Positions 50,421-58,278 of a stretch of DNA of 64,000 nt are shown one piece after another. Origin of the DNA: an uncultured Clostridia bacterium (GTDB taxonomy: Bacteria > Bacillota > Clostridia > TANB77 > CAG-508); assembly GCA_934168365.1 (NCBI GenBank), contig CAKPNJ010000003.1, positions 47,159 to 111,158 on the forward strand. Direction: 5' to 3'. The notes beneath the pieces are model-generated. The model did no database searches. It saw nothing but the letters and a program-made list of their open reading frames with translations, and was not told the origin of the DNA. Every line of letters begins with the position of its first letter. Position 1 is the first letter of the stretch. The position numbers were made by a program, and so were the translations under genes.

Positions 50421-51155
50421 TCAAAATATTCTCAATACATCATTATAAGTAACTAAAATAGAAAGTCCAATTAGAAGTGCAAATCCTGCCATCTGGATAG
50501 AAATTTCTAGCTTTTCACTCATTGGTTTTCTTCTAATTGCTTCTATGAGTAGAATAACAATTTTTCCTCCATCTAGTGGCGGAAATGGTAGTAAATTTGT
50601 AAAGCCTAAAGATATAGATACTACCGCTAATATATAAACAAATTCTGCAAAGCCTGTAGTTTTTGCAACTATTTCGCCTATTCCAACTGGTCCAACCATT
50701 TGATCAATTGATACGTTTCCTGTGAATAACATTTTTAGACTATCAACAATTGAAAATGCAAATCTTCCTGTTGCTGAAAAAGCATATGATACATCATTTC
50801 TCAGACAAGCTATTAAAATAAAGTATACCATTAAAGCAAAAACAATGTTTACAAGTCCACCTGCTGCTACTATTGCTATTCTTTTAGGAATACTTGCTTT
50901 ACTAAAAGAGCCTTCATTTTCAGAACGCTCTTCTTCACCTTCCATATTAACAAATCCTCCTAAAGGAATAAGTCTTAGAGCATATTTAGTTTCTTTGCCT
51001 TGTTTTCTCCATATTGTTGGTCCAAATCCAATAGCAAATTCATTTACTTTAACTTTGCATAATTTTGCTACTAAAAAGTGTCCACCTTCATGAATAAAAA
51101 CAAGAAAACCTAGTATAAATATAATTTTCAATATTGTAATAATTACTGAAATCAA
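50421..51155 (-). CDS. rseP: Site-2 protease RseP/RasP family, lacking the PDZ domain
   Basis: It is an intramembrane zinc protease that cuts membrane-bound regulators and signal-peptide remnants. The active site HEGGH lies in the first helix (ILGFLVFIHEGGHFLVAKLC), followed by FAIGFGPTIWRKQGKETKYA and LRLIPLGGFVNMEGEEERSE. The second metal ligand is in NLLPFPPLDGGKIVILLIEA. At 244 residues it is 100-180 shorter than typical RseP/RasP. The periplasmic PDZ domain between helices 2 and 3 is replaced by only about 45 residues. Position between cdsA and polC is the standard one for rseP, so this is orthologous despite the loss. AGGAGAG precedes the start. Confidence 0.9.
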   Translation of the reverse strand: MISVIITILKIIFILGFLVFIHEGGHFLVAKLCKVKVNEFAIGFGPTIWRKQGKETKYALRLIPLGGFVNMEGEEERSENEGSFSKASIPKRIAIVAAGGLVNIVFALMVYFILIACLRNDVSYAFSATGRFAFSIVDSLKMLFTGNVSIDQMVGPVGIGEIVAKTTGFAEFVYILAVVSISLGFTNLLPFPPLDGGKIVILLIEAIRRKPMSEKLEISIQMAGFALLIGLSILVTYNDVLRIF

Positions 51156-51167
51156 TAGAATTCTCTC

Positions 51168-51983
51168 CTATAATAAAAACATAAATAAAAAGTATGCAAA
51201 TGGTGCTGTAAATATAACACTATCTATTCTATCTAACATTCCACCATGGCCGGGAATTAAGTTGCTAAAGTCTTTAATTCCTGTATACCTTTTCACGCTT
51301 GAAGCTGCTAAGTCTCCAATTTGACTTAATATGCTTAACACTATTGTTATAAGTGCAACATATACATAGTTAAATTCTACATGGAACGCATATTTACATA
51401 GTACACTATAAAGTATAGTAATTACCACTGCACCTACTGTTCCTCCAATACATCCCTCTATTGTTTTTTTAGGGCTAATTTCTGTAAAATGATGTTTACC
51501 CAATGTTTTTCCAACAACATAAGCAAATATATCAGTACCCCATGCTGTAAGAAATACAAACCAAATTAGTAATTTTCCATGTTCTAAATTCTCATGAATT
51601 ACAGAAATATACATCAAAAATATTACTATGTAGAATATTCCAAAAAAGGTAACTGCTATATCTATTATATTAACTTTTAAATTTTTTATAATAACATATA
51701 AAAATAAAATACATAAAGTTATTGGCAATAATAGCCCAATAGTTTTTACAGTCCAGTCTTTTGGTAATACATGAATTATAGAAATCATTCCTGCTAAAAC
51801 ATAACCTATCCATGTAATTGGATTTGCTTTTTCTCCTGTTCTAAATGCTTTATAAAATTCATGTAAACACATAATTGCTAGTATTGCTACTGCTACGTCA
51901 ACTACATATTTATTTCCTAAAATCAATATAGCTGCTGCAACTGGAAACAAAACTAATCCTGACACTACTCTTTTTACATTCAT
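51168..51983 (-). CDS. cdsA: Phosphatidate cytidylyltransferase
   Basis: It makes CDP-diacylglycerol from phosphatidate and CTP, the branch point of phospholipid synthesis, used downstream by PgsA (also in this window). The 271 residues have about eight membrane helices and the CDS signature near the C-terminus (SQIGDLAASSVKRYTGIKDF, SNLIPGHGGMLDRIDSVIFT). AWGTDIFAYVVGKTLGKHHF and TEISPKKTIEGCIGGTVGAV give the catalytic core. It lies 23 nt after uppS and 12 nt before rseP, in the canonical order. Confidence 0.95.
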   Translation of the reverse strand: MNVKRVVSGLVLFPVAAAILILGNKYVVDVAVAILAIMCLHEFYKAFRTGEKANPITWIGYVLAGMISIIHVLPKDWTVKTIGLLLPITLCILFLYVIIKNLKVNIIDIAVTFFGIFYIVIFLMYISVIHENLEHGKLLIWFVFLTAWGTDIFAYVVGKTLGKHHFTEISPKKTIEGCIGGTVGAVVITILYSVLCKYAFHVEFNYVYVALITIVLSILSQIGDLAASSVKRYTGIKDFSNLIPGHGGMLDRIDSVIFTAPFAYFLFMFLL

Positions 51984-52006
51984 ATAAAAAATAACCTTTC
52001 TATTGT

Positions 52007-52714
52007 TTACTTTCCACCAAATTTACGATTTCTTTTTTCAAAAACTGATATTGCTTCGTCTAAATCTTGTTCTGAAAAATCTGGCCAATATTTTTGTACA
52101 AAATAGAATTCTGTATAAGCAAGTTGCCACAAAAGGAAATTGCTAAGTCTTTGTTCTCCACTTGTACGAATTAACAAGTCTGGCTCTAACTGTCCTGCTG
52201 TATAAAGTGAATTTGAAATAGTTTGTTCATCAATGTCTTTAACATTTATTTTATCTTCTTTTACTTCTTCTGCTATTTTTCTAACAGCTCTTACTATTTC
52301 ATCTCTTCCGCCATAATTAAATGCAATATTTAATACTAAACCTGTATTATTTTTTGTTTTTTCTATTATTTTATTTATACTTTTTTGAAGTCCTGTATCT
52401 AAGTCTGCAATATTTCCTAGCATATTAACTTTAATATTTTCAAAATCATCACTACTTAAGAACTCTTCTAAATATTTTTGAAGTAAAAGCATTAAAGCTC
52501 CAACTTCTTCTTTGGTTCTTTTCCAATTTTCTGTTGAAAAAGCATATACTGTTAAATATTTTATTCCAAGCTTATTGGCATATTTAGCAATTTTTCTTAA
52601 TGTTTCTGCTCCTTCTTTATGTCCTAATCTATAGTCTAAGCCTTTTTCTTTAGCCCATCTACGATTTCCATCCATTATAATTGCAATATGTTTTGGTAAT
52701 AACTTCTCTTCCAT
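52007..52714 (-). CDS. uppS: Isoprenyl transferase (undecaprenyl diphosphate synthase)
   Basis: It builds the C55 lipid carrier for peptidoglycan and teichoic acids. The 235 residues carry HIAIIMDGNRRWAKEKGLDY (catalytic Asp in MDGNRRWA), RLGHKEGAETLRKIAKYANK, YLTVYAFSTENWKRTKEEV, LNIAFNYGGRDEIVRAVRKI, LIRTSGEQRLSNFLLWQLAY and EFYFVQKYWPDF. The ATG at 52714 is chosen because AGGTGGAG lies 4-5 nt upstream. An earlier in-frame ATG at 52765 falls in the palindromic element and has no ribosome site. It is separated from frr by that element. Confidence 0.96.
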   Translation of the reverse strand: MEEKLLPKHIAIIMDGNRRWAKEKGLDYRLGHKEGAETLRKIAKYANKLGIKYLTVYAFSTENWKRTKEEVGALMLLLQKYLEEFLSSDDFENIKVNMLGNIADLDTGLQKSINKIIEKTKNNTGLVLNIAFNYGGRDEIVRAVRKIAEEVKEDKINVKDIDEQTISNSLYTAGQLEPDLLIRTSGEQRLSNFLLWQLAYTEFYFVQKYWPDFSEQDLDEAISVFEKRNRKFGGK

Positions 52715-52764
52715 ATTTCTCCACCTTTTCTTAATTTTGAAAAGAATTAGTATATTGCGAGGCA

Positions 52765-52875
52765 CAGTATATTAAAAAGGCAAGGGCGCATACTTTTGTA
52801 TGTTGCTGAGGCTGTTAAGGCTTTGCCTATTACAGCGTCAGTATGCAGTAGCTAACCGCGTTTTTAATATACTGT
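52765..52875. repeat. Structured palindromic element between frr and uppS
   Basis: ACAGTATATTAAAAA (52765-52779) is inverted at 52861-52875. The centre is GC-rich compared with the surroundings and holds further pairings (GGCAA with TTGCC, CATAC with GTATG, GCTG with CAGC). It shares GCTGAG.CTG and GTCAG..TAGCT motifs with the element at 45784, which suggests one family. It lies inside an essential operon and is likely transcribed through. Confidence 0.6.
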
Positions 52876-52907
52876 AACGAAGCAAGATGCTGATTATCTT
52901 CAAAATT

Positions 52908-53456
52908 CTATATGCTCATAACTTCTCTTTCTTTATTAGCCAACATACTATCAATTTCTTCAACCTTTTTATCGGTTAGCTTTTGAATTTCATTTTCTTC
53001 ATTCTTTAAATCATCTTCTGTTATTTCAGATTTTTTTTGCATTTCTTTAGCCTCATCCATTGCATCTCTTCTAATTGAACGAATTGCAACTTTAGCTTCT
53101 TCAGCTAATTTTCTTATATCTTTTACTATTTCTTTTCTTCTCTCTTCATTTAATTCAGGAAAGTTTAATCTTATTACTTTTCCATCATTATTTGGATTGA
53201 TTCCTATATCAGATTTTAAAATTTCTTTTTCAATTTCTTTTAAAAGATTCATATCCCATGGTTGAATTAAAATCATTCTAGCTTCTGGTACAGAAATACC
53301 AGCTACTTGGTTTATTGGTGTTGGAACACCATAATAGTCTACTGTAATTTTGTTTAATATTGCAGGATTTGCTCTACCTGCTCTTATTTCTGATAAATTT
53401 TCTTCGAAAACACTAATTGTTTTATTCATTTTTTCTTCATATACATTGTTTAACAT
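52908..53456 (-). CDS. frr: Ribosome recycling factor
   Basis: It splits the post-termination ribosome with EF-G. The 182 residues match the family. They show LSEIRAGRANPAILNKITVD, YYGVPTPINQVAGISVPEAR, MILIQPWDMNLLKEIEKEIL, GINPNNDGKVIRLNFPELNE, ERRKEIVKDIRKLAEEAKVA and RSIRRDAMDEAKEMQKKSEI. It lies 19 nt after pyrH. AAGGAG precedes the ATG. Confidence 0.97.
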   Translation of the reverse strand: MLNNVYEEKMNKTISVFEENLSEIRAGRANPAILNKITVDYYGVPTPINQVAGISVPEARMILIQPWDMNLLKEIEKEILKSDIGINPNNDGKVIRLNFPELNEERRKEIVKDIRKLAEEAKVAIRSIRRDAMDEAKEMQKKSEITEDDLKNEENEIQKLTDKKVEEIDSMLANKEREVMSI

Positions 53457-53475
53457 AATTTAATCTCCTTATAAT

Positions 53476-54192
53476 TTAATTTTTATTTCCAACAAAGGTA
53501 CCTACTTTTTCACCTTTTATTGCTTTTATCATATTTTCTGGTTCATCAATTGCAAATACTATAAGTGGTATATTATTGTCTTTGCATAAAGATATTGCTG
53601 TTGAGTCCATTACTTTTAAATCTTTATTTAAAACATCCATATATGTAATTTCATCAAATTTAACTGCATTTGGATTTATTTTTGGATCATCTGAATATAC
53701 TCCATCAATAGTTTTTCCTACTAATATTGCATCTGCTCCAATTTCTGCTGCTCTTAAAGCTGCTGCTGTATCAGTTGTAAAAAATGGACTTCCAGTTCCA
53801 CCACTAAAAATAACTACTCTTTTATTTGCTAAATGTTTATCAGCTTTTCTTTTTATATATTGCTCAGCAATAGTTCTCATTTCAACTGCTGTTTGAAGTC
53901 TAGCTGGAACTCCTTTAGCTTCTAGTGTATCTTGTAAAGCTAAACCATTCATACAAGTAGCTAACATTCCCATATAGTCTGAGGTAGTTCTTTCCATATC
54001 ATGGCCATTTTTTCCTCTCCAGAAGTTTCCTCCTCCTACAACAATTGCTACTTCTGCACCTAAGTCAACAAGTTCTTTTACTCGGTCACAGATTTTTCCT
54101 ATTGTATCTGCATTTACTCCATGTTTTGTTTCACCTGCAAGTGCTTCACCACTAAGCTTTAATAGCACTCTTTTATACTTTAACTCAGCCAA
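53476..54192 (-). CDS. pyrH: UMP kinase
   Basis: It phosphorylates UMP to UDP, as a hexameric amino-acid-kinase-fold enzyme. Conserved parts are RVLLKLSGEALAGETKHGVN, EVAIVVGGGNFWRGKNGHDM, ERTTSDYMGMLATCMNGLAL, GTGSPFFTTDTAAALRAAEI, AILVGKTIDGVYSDDPKINP and VMDSTAISLCKDNNIPLIVF. The start is TTG with AAGGAGAG 9 nt upstream. It opens the pyrH-frr-uppS-cdsA-rseP-polC operon. The rpsB and tsf genes that usually precede it are absent. Confidence 0.97.
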   Translation of the reverse strand: MAELKYKRVLLKLSGEALAGETKHGVNADTIGKICDRVKELVDLGAEVAIVVGGGNFWRGKNGHDMERTTSDYMGMLATCMNGLALQDTLEAKGVPARLQTAVEMRTIAEQYIKRKADKHLANKRVVIFSGGTGSPFFTTDTAAALRAAEIGADAILVGKTIDGVYSDDPKINPNAVKFDEITYMDVLNKDLKVMDSTAISLCKDNNIPLIVFAIDEPENMIKAIKGEKVGTFVGNKN

Positions 54193-54335
54193 TTATAAAC
54201 ACTCTCCTTAATATTAAATTTATATGCTCTATTCTATCATAGATTATTTACTTTTACACCTTTTTTTCAAAAATTTTTTATAAATTTTGAATTTTTTATT
54301 TAATAAATGATAATACTAATTTAAAAGGTGATAAA

Positions 54336-55029
54336 ATGAACCAGATTTTAGATAAAAACTATAAATTTAAAGGAAGAATATCAGTTGAATTTAGTAATGA
54401 CATAGCAGAAATTCCATATATTGAAACTAAAAAAAATTTAAAATCGAAGAAAAATAACTACAAAATGCAATTTCTTGTTTCTTCATTTATCGCATTGCTA
54501 GGTTGTTTTGTTTTTTTAGTAAATATTATAAAATCACACTCTCAAGAAAAAATATCAAAAAAGTTGTTAAACAATTATAATTTAACAACTTTATATCAAA
54601 CTGAAAACTCATCATTGCAAAGTTCTACCGATGTTCCATTTGTTATTGGCATTATAAAAATAAATAAAATAGATTTGAATTATCCAATTTTATCTCAAAC
54701 AAATGATGATTTACTAAAATTGTCTGTTTGTAGATTTGCTGGTCCAATGCCAAATGAAGTTGGAAATTTGTGTATTGTTGGTCACAATTATATTGATACT
54801 CGTTTTTTTAGTAGATTAAATGAACTTTATAATCGGAGACGAAGTTGAAGTATATGATTTAAACGGAAATTGTGTTGTATATGAAGTTTACAATAAATAT
54901 GAAGTTAATTTTAATGATTTAACTTGTACGAGTCAAAAAGTTTATAACAAGAAAATTATAACTTTGATAACTTGTGATAACATAAATGATTTAAAAAGAT
55001 TGGTTATACATGCCAAACAAAAAAAGTAA
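54336..55029 (+). pseudogene. Sortase, split by a single-base frameshift
   Basis: The first frame (54336-54848) gives a membrane helix (about 47-66, FLVSSFIALLGCFVFLVNII) and the sortase core VIGIIKINKIDLNYPILSQT, then FAGPMPNEVGNLCIVGHNYI with the catalytic His. After FFSRLNELYN the frame breaks. The next frame continues IIGDEVEVYDLNGNCVVYEV, then KIITLITCDNINDLKRLVIH with the catalytic Cys in LITCD and the Arg in KRLVIHAKQ. The join lies at about 54826-54834 in CTTTATAATCGG; one base fewer restores S-R-L-N-E-L..I-G-D-E-V. All three catalytic residues survive, so the break is recent, an error, or recoded. The type resembles small class D-like sortases. AAGGTG precedes the ATG. Confidence 0.8.
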
Positions 55030-55056
55030 GAAGACTTAATACTTCTTACTTTTTTA
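55019..55056. terminator. Bidirectional terminator between sortase and LPQTG gene
   Basis: AAAAAGTAAGAAG (55021-55033) pairs with CTTCTTACTTTTT (55042-55054), with A and T runs on both sides. It serves the two convergent genes. Confidence 0.9.
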
Positions 55057-55058
55057 AA

Positions 55059-55409
55059 TTAAATATTTCTATAATTTCTAATTTTTGTATAAGCATATAT
55101 TGCAGATACTAAGCAGATAGCTATAAATATAAATAAAGTTGTATCTTCTGCTACACCTGTTTGAGGTAAATTGTTTTCAGCTACATTTGTATTTTCTGTA
55201 TTAGGTTCATTATTTACAACTGGTGTCTCATTATTAGCTGGTGTTTCATTATTTGTATTTTGTGTATCATTATTTGACACATCGTTATTTTGATCTTCTT
55301 CATCTATAATATTTAAAGGATTTGACCCTGTAGCTTTAACGATTGGCATAATTGATAAAACTAATATAATCATTGTAACAAATACTAACATAATTTTTCT
55401 ACTTTTCAT
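55059..55409 (-). CDS. LPXTG-anchored small surface protein
   Basis: The 116 residues have a signal peptide (about 1-27, MLVFVTMIILVLSIMPIVKA) and a low-complexity Asn/Thr/Glu/Pro-rich stretch (about 35-80). The sorting signal is complete: NLPQTGVAED, a hydrophobic helix (LFIFIAICLVSAIYAYT) and the basic tail KIRNYRNI. It is the evident substrate for the neighbouring sortase, which faces it convergently. The Asn/Glu/Pro repeats are a wall-spanning spacer with no binding domain, so the role may be a simple tether or signal. AAGGAG lies before the ATG. Confidence 0.85.
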   Translation of the reverse strand: MKSRKIMLVFVTMIILVLSIMPIVKATGSNPLNIIDEEDQNNDVSNNDTQNTNNETPANNETPVVNNEPNTENTNVAENNLPQTGVAEDTTLFIFIAICLVSAIYAYTKIRNYRNI

Positions 55410-55491
55410 AATATTATCTCCTTTTTTTCAATACATTTTTATATTATTTTCTCCCAATAAAAAAATAATATTCATTTTTCATACTATATTT

Positions 55492-55520
55492 ATTTTATAC
55501 TTATATTTGTTAATAGTCAA
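55492..55520 (-). promoter_or_regulatory. SigA-type promoter of the LPXTG gene
   Basis: On the minus strand, TTGACT (55515-55520), a 17-nt spacer and TAAAAT (55492-55497), with a leader of about 75 nt. Confidence 0.75.
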
Positions 55521-55565
55521 GTATTTTTGTTGTTTTTTTCGATTTTTTTGTATTTTTTGTTGTTT

Positions 55566-56657
55566 TTATACATTAAACCTAAATAATACGACATCTCCGT
55601 CCTGCATAACATAGTCTTTTCCTTCAGAACGCATTAGTCCCTTTTCCTTAACAGCATTTATAGAACCCTCTTTTACTAAGTCATCATAAGACACTATTTC
55701 GGCTCTAATAAATCCTCTTTCGATATCACTATGAATTTTTCCAGCTGCTTGTGGAGCTTTTGTTCCTTTTTTTATAGTCCAAGCTCTTACTTCTGGCTCT
55801 CCTGCTGTTAAAAATGACATTAAACCTAACAAATCATAACTTGCCTTAATTACTTTATCAAGTCCAGACTCTTCAAGTCCTAATGCTTCAAGCATTTCCT
55901 TTTCCTCTTCTTCATCTAAACTTGCTAATTCTTCTTCAATTTTCACGCAAAGAGAAATAACTTCTGCTCCTTGCTTTTCTGCATACTCTTTTACTAAGTT
56001 TACATTTTCATCATTTTCAATATCGCTTAGTTGTTCTTCTGAAACATTTGCCACATATAATATTGGTTTCATTGTTAGTAAAAATGCATCTTTAATTATT
56101 GCTTTTTCTTCATCTGTAAAAGATAAAGTTTGTGCCAATTTTCCTGCTTCTAATGCTTGTTTTATTTTTTCAAAAACATCTAACTCTTCTTGATATTTTT
56201 TATCTGCCTTTATTTTCTTTTTAGCATTATCAATTCTTTTGTCAACTGTTTCTATATCTGCAAATATAAGTTCTAAGTTTATTGTTTCAATATCACGAAT
56301 TGGATTTATACTTCCATCAACATGAACTATATTTGAGTCTTCAAAGCATCTAACAACTTCAACAATACTGTCAACCTCACGTATGTGTGATAAAAATTTG
56401 TTTCCTAGGCCTTCGCCATGACTTGCACCTTTTACTAATCCTGCAATATCAACAAATTCTATAACTGCTGGTGTTACTTTTTGTGGATTATAAATTTCTG
56501 CTAGTTTAGTTAATCGTTCATCTGGTACTGCTACCACTCCAACATTTGGTTCAATTGTGCAAAATGGATAATTTGCACATTCTGCTCCTGCTTTTGTTAT
56601 TGCATTAAATAGTGTGCTTTTTCCTACGTTTGGTAGACCAACTATCCCCATTTTCAT
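55566..56657 (-). CDS. ychF: Obg-like GTPase/ATPase YchF
   Basis: It is a universally conserved P-loop ATPase linked to ribosomes, redox stress and translation fidelity. The 363 residues carry MKMGIVGLPNVGKSTLFNAI (G1), ANYPFCTIEPNVGVVAVPDE, EFVDIAGLVKGASHGEGLGN (G3), LYVANVSEEQL (the NVSE variant of the G4 motif that favours ATP) and a C-terminal TGS domain (LMSFLTAGEPEVRAWTIKKG, IHSDIERGFIRAEIVSYDDL, EGKDYVMQDGDVVLFRFNV). The ATG at 56657 is chosen because GGGAGG lies 8 nt upstream. Confidence 0.97.
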   Translation of the reverse strand: MKMGIVGLPNVGKSTLFNAITKAGAECANYPFCTIEPNVGVVAVPDERLTKLAEIYNPQKVTPAVIEFVDIAGLVKGASHGEGLGNKFLSHIREVDSIVEVVRCFEDSNIVHVDGSINPIRDIETINLELIFADIETVDKRIDNAKKKIKADKKYQEELDVFEKIKQALEAGKLAQTLSFTDEEKAIIKDAFLLTMKPILYVANVSEEQLSDIENDENVNLVKEYAEKQGAEVISLCVKIEEELASLDEEEEKEMLEALGLEESGLDKVIKASYDLLGLMSFLTAGEPEVRAWTIKKGTKAPQAAGKIHSDIERGFIRAEIVSYDDLVKEGSINAVKEKGLMRSEGKDYVMQDGDVVLFRFNV

Positions 56658-56735
56658 ATATATAGCCTCCCTTATCTGTAAAAAAATGAATAACTTTTCA
56701 TTATTCACTTTTTACTGTTAAATATTAAGATTTTT

Positions 56736-56811
56736 GGAGCTTCCAGACGGAATTGAACCGTCGACCCCAGCCTTACCATGGCTGTGCTCTACCTACTGAG
56801 CTATAGAAGCA
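56736..56811 (-). tRNA. tRNA-Thr (anticodon GGT)
   Basis: On the minus strand the acceptor is GCTTCTA/TGGAAGC. The D arm is GCTC..GAGC, the anticodon stem CAGCC/GGCTG with loop ATGGTAA (anticodon GGT), the T arm GACGG-TTCAATT-CCGTC, and CCA is encoded. It reads ACC and ACT codons and complements the CGT tRNA at 5194. Base 32 is A, which is less usual. Confidence 0.95.
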
Positions 56812-56817
56812 TATTTA

Positions 56818-56846
56818 CAAGAATTCCTAATATAGAAATTCTTGAT
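56818..56846 (-). terminator. Stem-loop between sigH and tRNA-Thr
   Basis: CAAGAATT pairs with AATTCTTG around a 13-nt A/T loop. The T tract is weak, so sigH and the tRNA may share a transcript with processing here. Confidence 0.4.
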
Positions 56847-56849
56847 ATT

Positions 56850-57503
56850 TTAAAATTGTTCATTTGGTATTTCTTTAATAGCTTTTTTGCGGATTCTTTG
56901 AATCGCATTGTCTATTGACTTAACAGGTGTGTTTAATTTTTCTGCAATTTGAACATAACTTGCACCTTGCATATAAAAGTTTAATACTTGTTTTTCAAAA
57001 TCGCTTAAAGTTTTATCAATTGTATTTTCTATTATTTTATAATATTCTTTTTGTGTTATAGTATCTAGCGGATCTTCTACCAAATTAGCATTAAACACTT
57101 CTAATAAATCTGCATCATTTTGATTATCTTCACTAGTATCATATGCATTCATATTAAGAGACAAATATGAATTTAATGGCATATGTTTTTGCCTATTTGA
57201 GCTTTTTATAGCTGTAATTAATTGTCGTTCTATACACATATTTGCAAAGTTCTTGAAAGAGCTTTGTTTGTCTGGCTGATAGCTTTTAATAGCTTTAAAT
57301 AAGCCTATTAGCCCTTCTTGCACAATATCTTCTCTTTCTGCACCAATTATATAATATTTGCCAACCTTCATATTAACCAGCCCTTTATAGCGGTCAATAA
57401 GGTGTTCAAGTGCATATTTATTGCCATCTCTAATGATTTCTATTAACTCTTCATCATTTTTATGTGCATAATCTACTGAATAATATACATTTGCATTGCT
57501 CAT
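56850..57503 (-). CDS. sigH: RNA polymerase sigma factor SigH-type (sigma-30)
   Basis: It directs early stationary-phase and sporulation promoters. The 217 residues are in the SigH range. Region 2 is ALEHLIDRYKGLVNMKVGKY, then REDIVQEGLIGLFKAIKSYQ and FKNFANMCIERQLITAIKSS. Region 4 is TLSDFEKQVLNFYMQGASYV, then AEKLNTPVKSIDNAIQRIRK with the helix-turn-helix. The opening MSNANVYYSVDYAHKNDEEL resembles other clostridial SigH proteins. AGGAGGTAGC lies 12 nt before the ATG, slightly far. It supports spore-lineage ancestry together with yabP and yabQ. Confidence 0.92.
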   Translation of the reverse strand: MSNANVYYSVDYAHKNDEELIEIIRDGNKYALEHLIDRYKGLVNMKVGKYYIIGAEREDIVQEGLIGLFKAIKSYQPDKQSSFKNFANMCIERQLITAIKSSNRQKHMPLNSYLSLNMNAYDTSEDNQNDADLLEVFNANLVEDPLDTITQKEYYKIIENTIDKTLSDFEKQVLNFYMQGASYVQIAEKLNTPVKSIDNAIQRIRKKAIKEIPNEQF

Positions 57504-57547
57504 AGTTTTTAAGCTACCTCCTATGTTGTAGTTGCCTCTATGCCTGT

Positions 57548-57576
57548 ATTATATATACTTAACATTTTTCTGTCAA
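57548..57576 (-). promoter_or_regulatory. Consensus promoter of sigH
   Basis: On the minus strand, TTGACA (57571-57576), a 17-nt spacer and TATAAT (57548-57553), with exact consensus hexamers. Confidence 0.88.
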
Positions 57577-57618
57577 TAGAATTTGTATAAAAAATTTGAT
57601 TTTTTATTGAGATGTTGC

Positions 57619-57654
57619 ATAAAAAAGACCTCCACAGAAGTGAAGGTCTTTTTA
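57619..57654 (-). terminator. Terminator of the 89-aa gene
   Basis: AAAGACCTTCAC, loop TTCT, GTGGAGGTCTTT, followed by TTTA on the minus strand. Confidence 0.9.
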
Positions 57655-57664
57655 TGTCTTTTAG

Positions 57665-57934
57665 TTAAAAGACAGGTTCCTGGAGGGGCCAGATTTTCTG
57701 ACCTCTAAAGAAAATTTCGTTTACGCGGTCAAAAGATTTTTTGTTTGCAATCTTATCCCCGATGTTGGGGTTAAAGGTTGCAGCAGAGAACGTATCAAAG
57801 TCTACATAGATCCGATAAGTTCCATCTTCCTTTAGTTCCTGGCTTCCTTCACCTTTGAAGAAATAGCCATTTTCCTTGGCAATCTTCTCGAGGTCTTTCA
57901 TTTGAGCATTGTTTAACCGTTGAATAATAGACAT
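57665..57934 (-). CDS. Unknown small protein, 89 aa, compositionally distinct
   Basis: I do not recognise the family. The sequence reads MSIIQRLNNAQMKDLEKIAK, ENGYFFKGEGSQELKEDGTY, FDTFSAATFNPNIGDKIANK and RVNEIFFRGQKIWPLQEPVF. It is soluble, with no signal peptide. The ATG at 57934 is chosen because GGAGG lies 8 nt upstream; an earlier in-frame TTG overlaps that site. It has its own strong promoter and terminator. Codon use is more G/C-rich (GCG, CGG, CTG, GGC) than that of neighbours, like the small genes at 5473 and 17153. Confidence 0.75.
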   Translation of the reverse strand: MSIIQRLNNAQMKDLEKIAKENGYFFKGEGSQELKEDGTYRIYVDFDTFSAATFNPNIGDKIANKKSFDRVNEIFFRGQKIWPLQEPVF

Positions 57935-57969
57935 TTTTGTTTCCTCCAAAATAAAATTTTGATACTTTT

Positions 57970-57998
57970 ATTATACCACCATTTCCTATAAAAGTCAA
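57970..57998 (-). promoter_or_regulatory. SigA-type promoter of the 89-aa gene
   Basis: On the minus strand, TTGACT (57993-57998), a 17-nt spacer and TATAAT (57970-57975). Confidence 0.85.
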
Positions 57999-58019
57999 AA
58001 TTTTGTTTTTATTTAACAT

Positions 58020-58259
58020 CTAAAGTCCTGTTTTGTACTCGATTTCTTCCATATGTGGAAACATTTCTTTTACTCGTTTAAAAGTAATCATAGAATGCCT
58101 TGGCTGAGGATTTTTATCATGCACTGTTAATAATTGTTGCGTATAGCAATTTTCTGAAGTTTTAAATAGCAAATATCTATTACGTACATAAGTAAAATAT
58201 ATTTGATATCCGTCTTCTAGATTTTTATAAAATTCTTCAAAAGTATATTTTCCATCCAT
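58020..58259 (-). CDS. Unknown small protein, 79 aa
   Basis: I do not recognise the family. It is a soluble protein rich in aromatic residues (MDGKYTFEEFYKNLEDGYQI, YFTYVRNRYLLFKTSENCYT, LLTVHDKNPQPRHSMITFKR), with no membrane span. AAAGGAAA precedes the ATG by about 10 nt. It follows ligA by 19 nt and may be its last operon member. The compact beta-rich layout with basic and aromatic residues would suit nucleotide or protein binding, but nothing is demonstrable. Confidence 0.65.
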   Translation of the reverse strand: MDGKYTFEEFYKNLEDGYQIYFTYVRNRYLLFKTSENCYTQQLLTVHDKNPQPRHSMITFKRVKEMFPHMEEIEYKTGL

Positions 58260-58278
58260 ATAATTTATTTCCTTTTCA

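Noticed and set aside
52715..52765. N-terminal extension of UppS
   Set aside because: It falls in the palindromic element, lacks a ribosome site, and family members begin near the chosen ATG.
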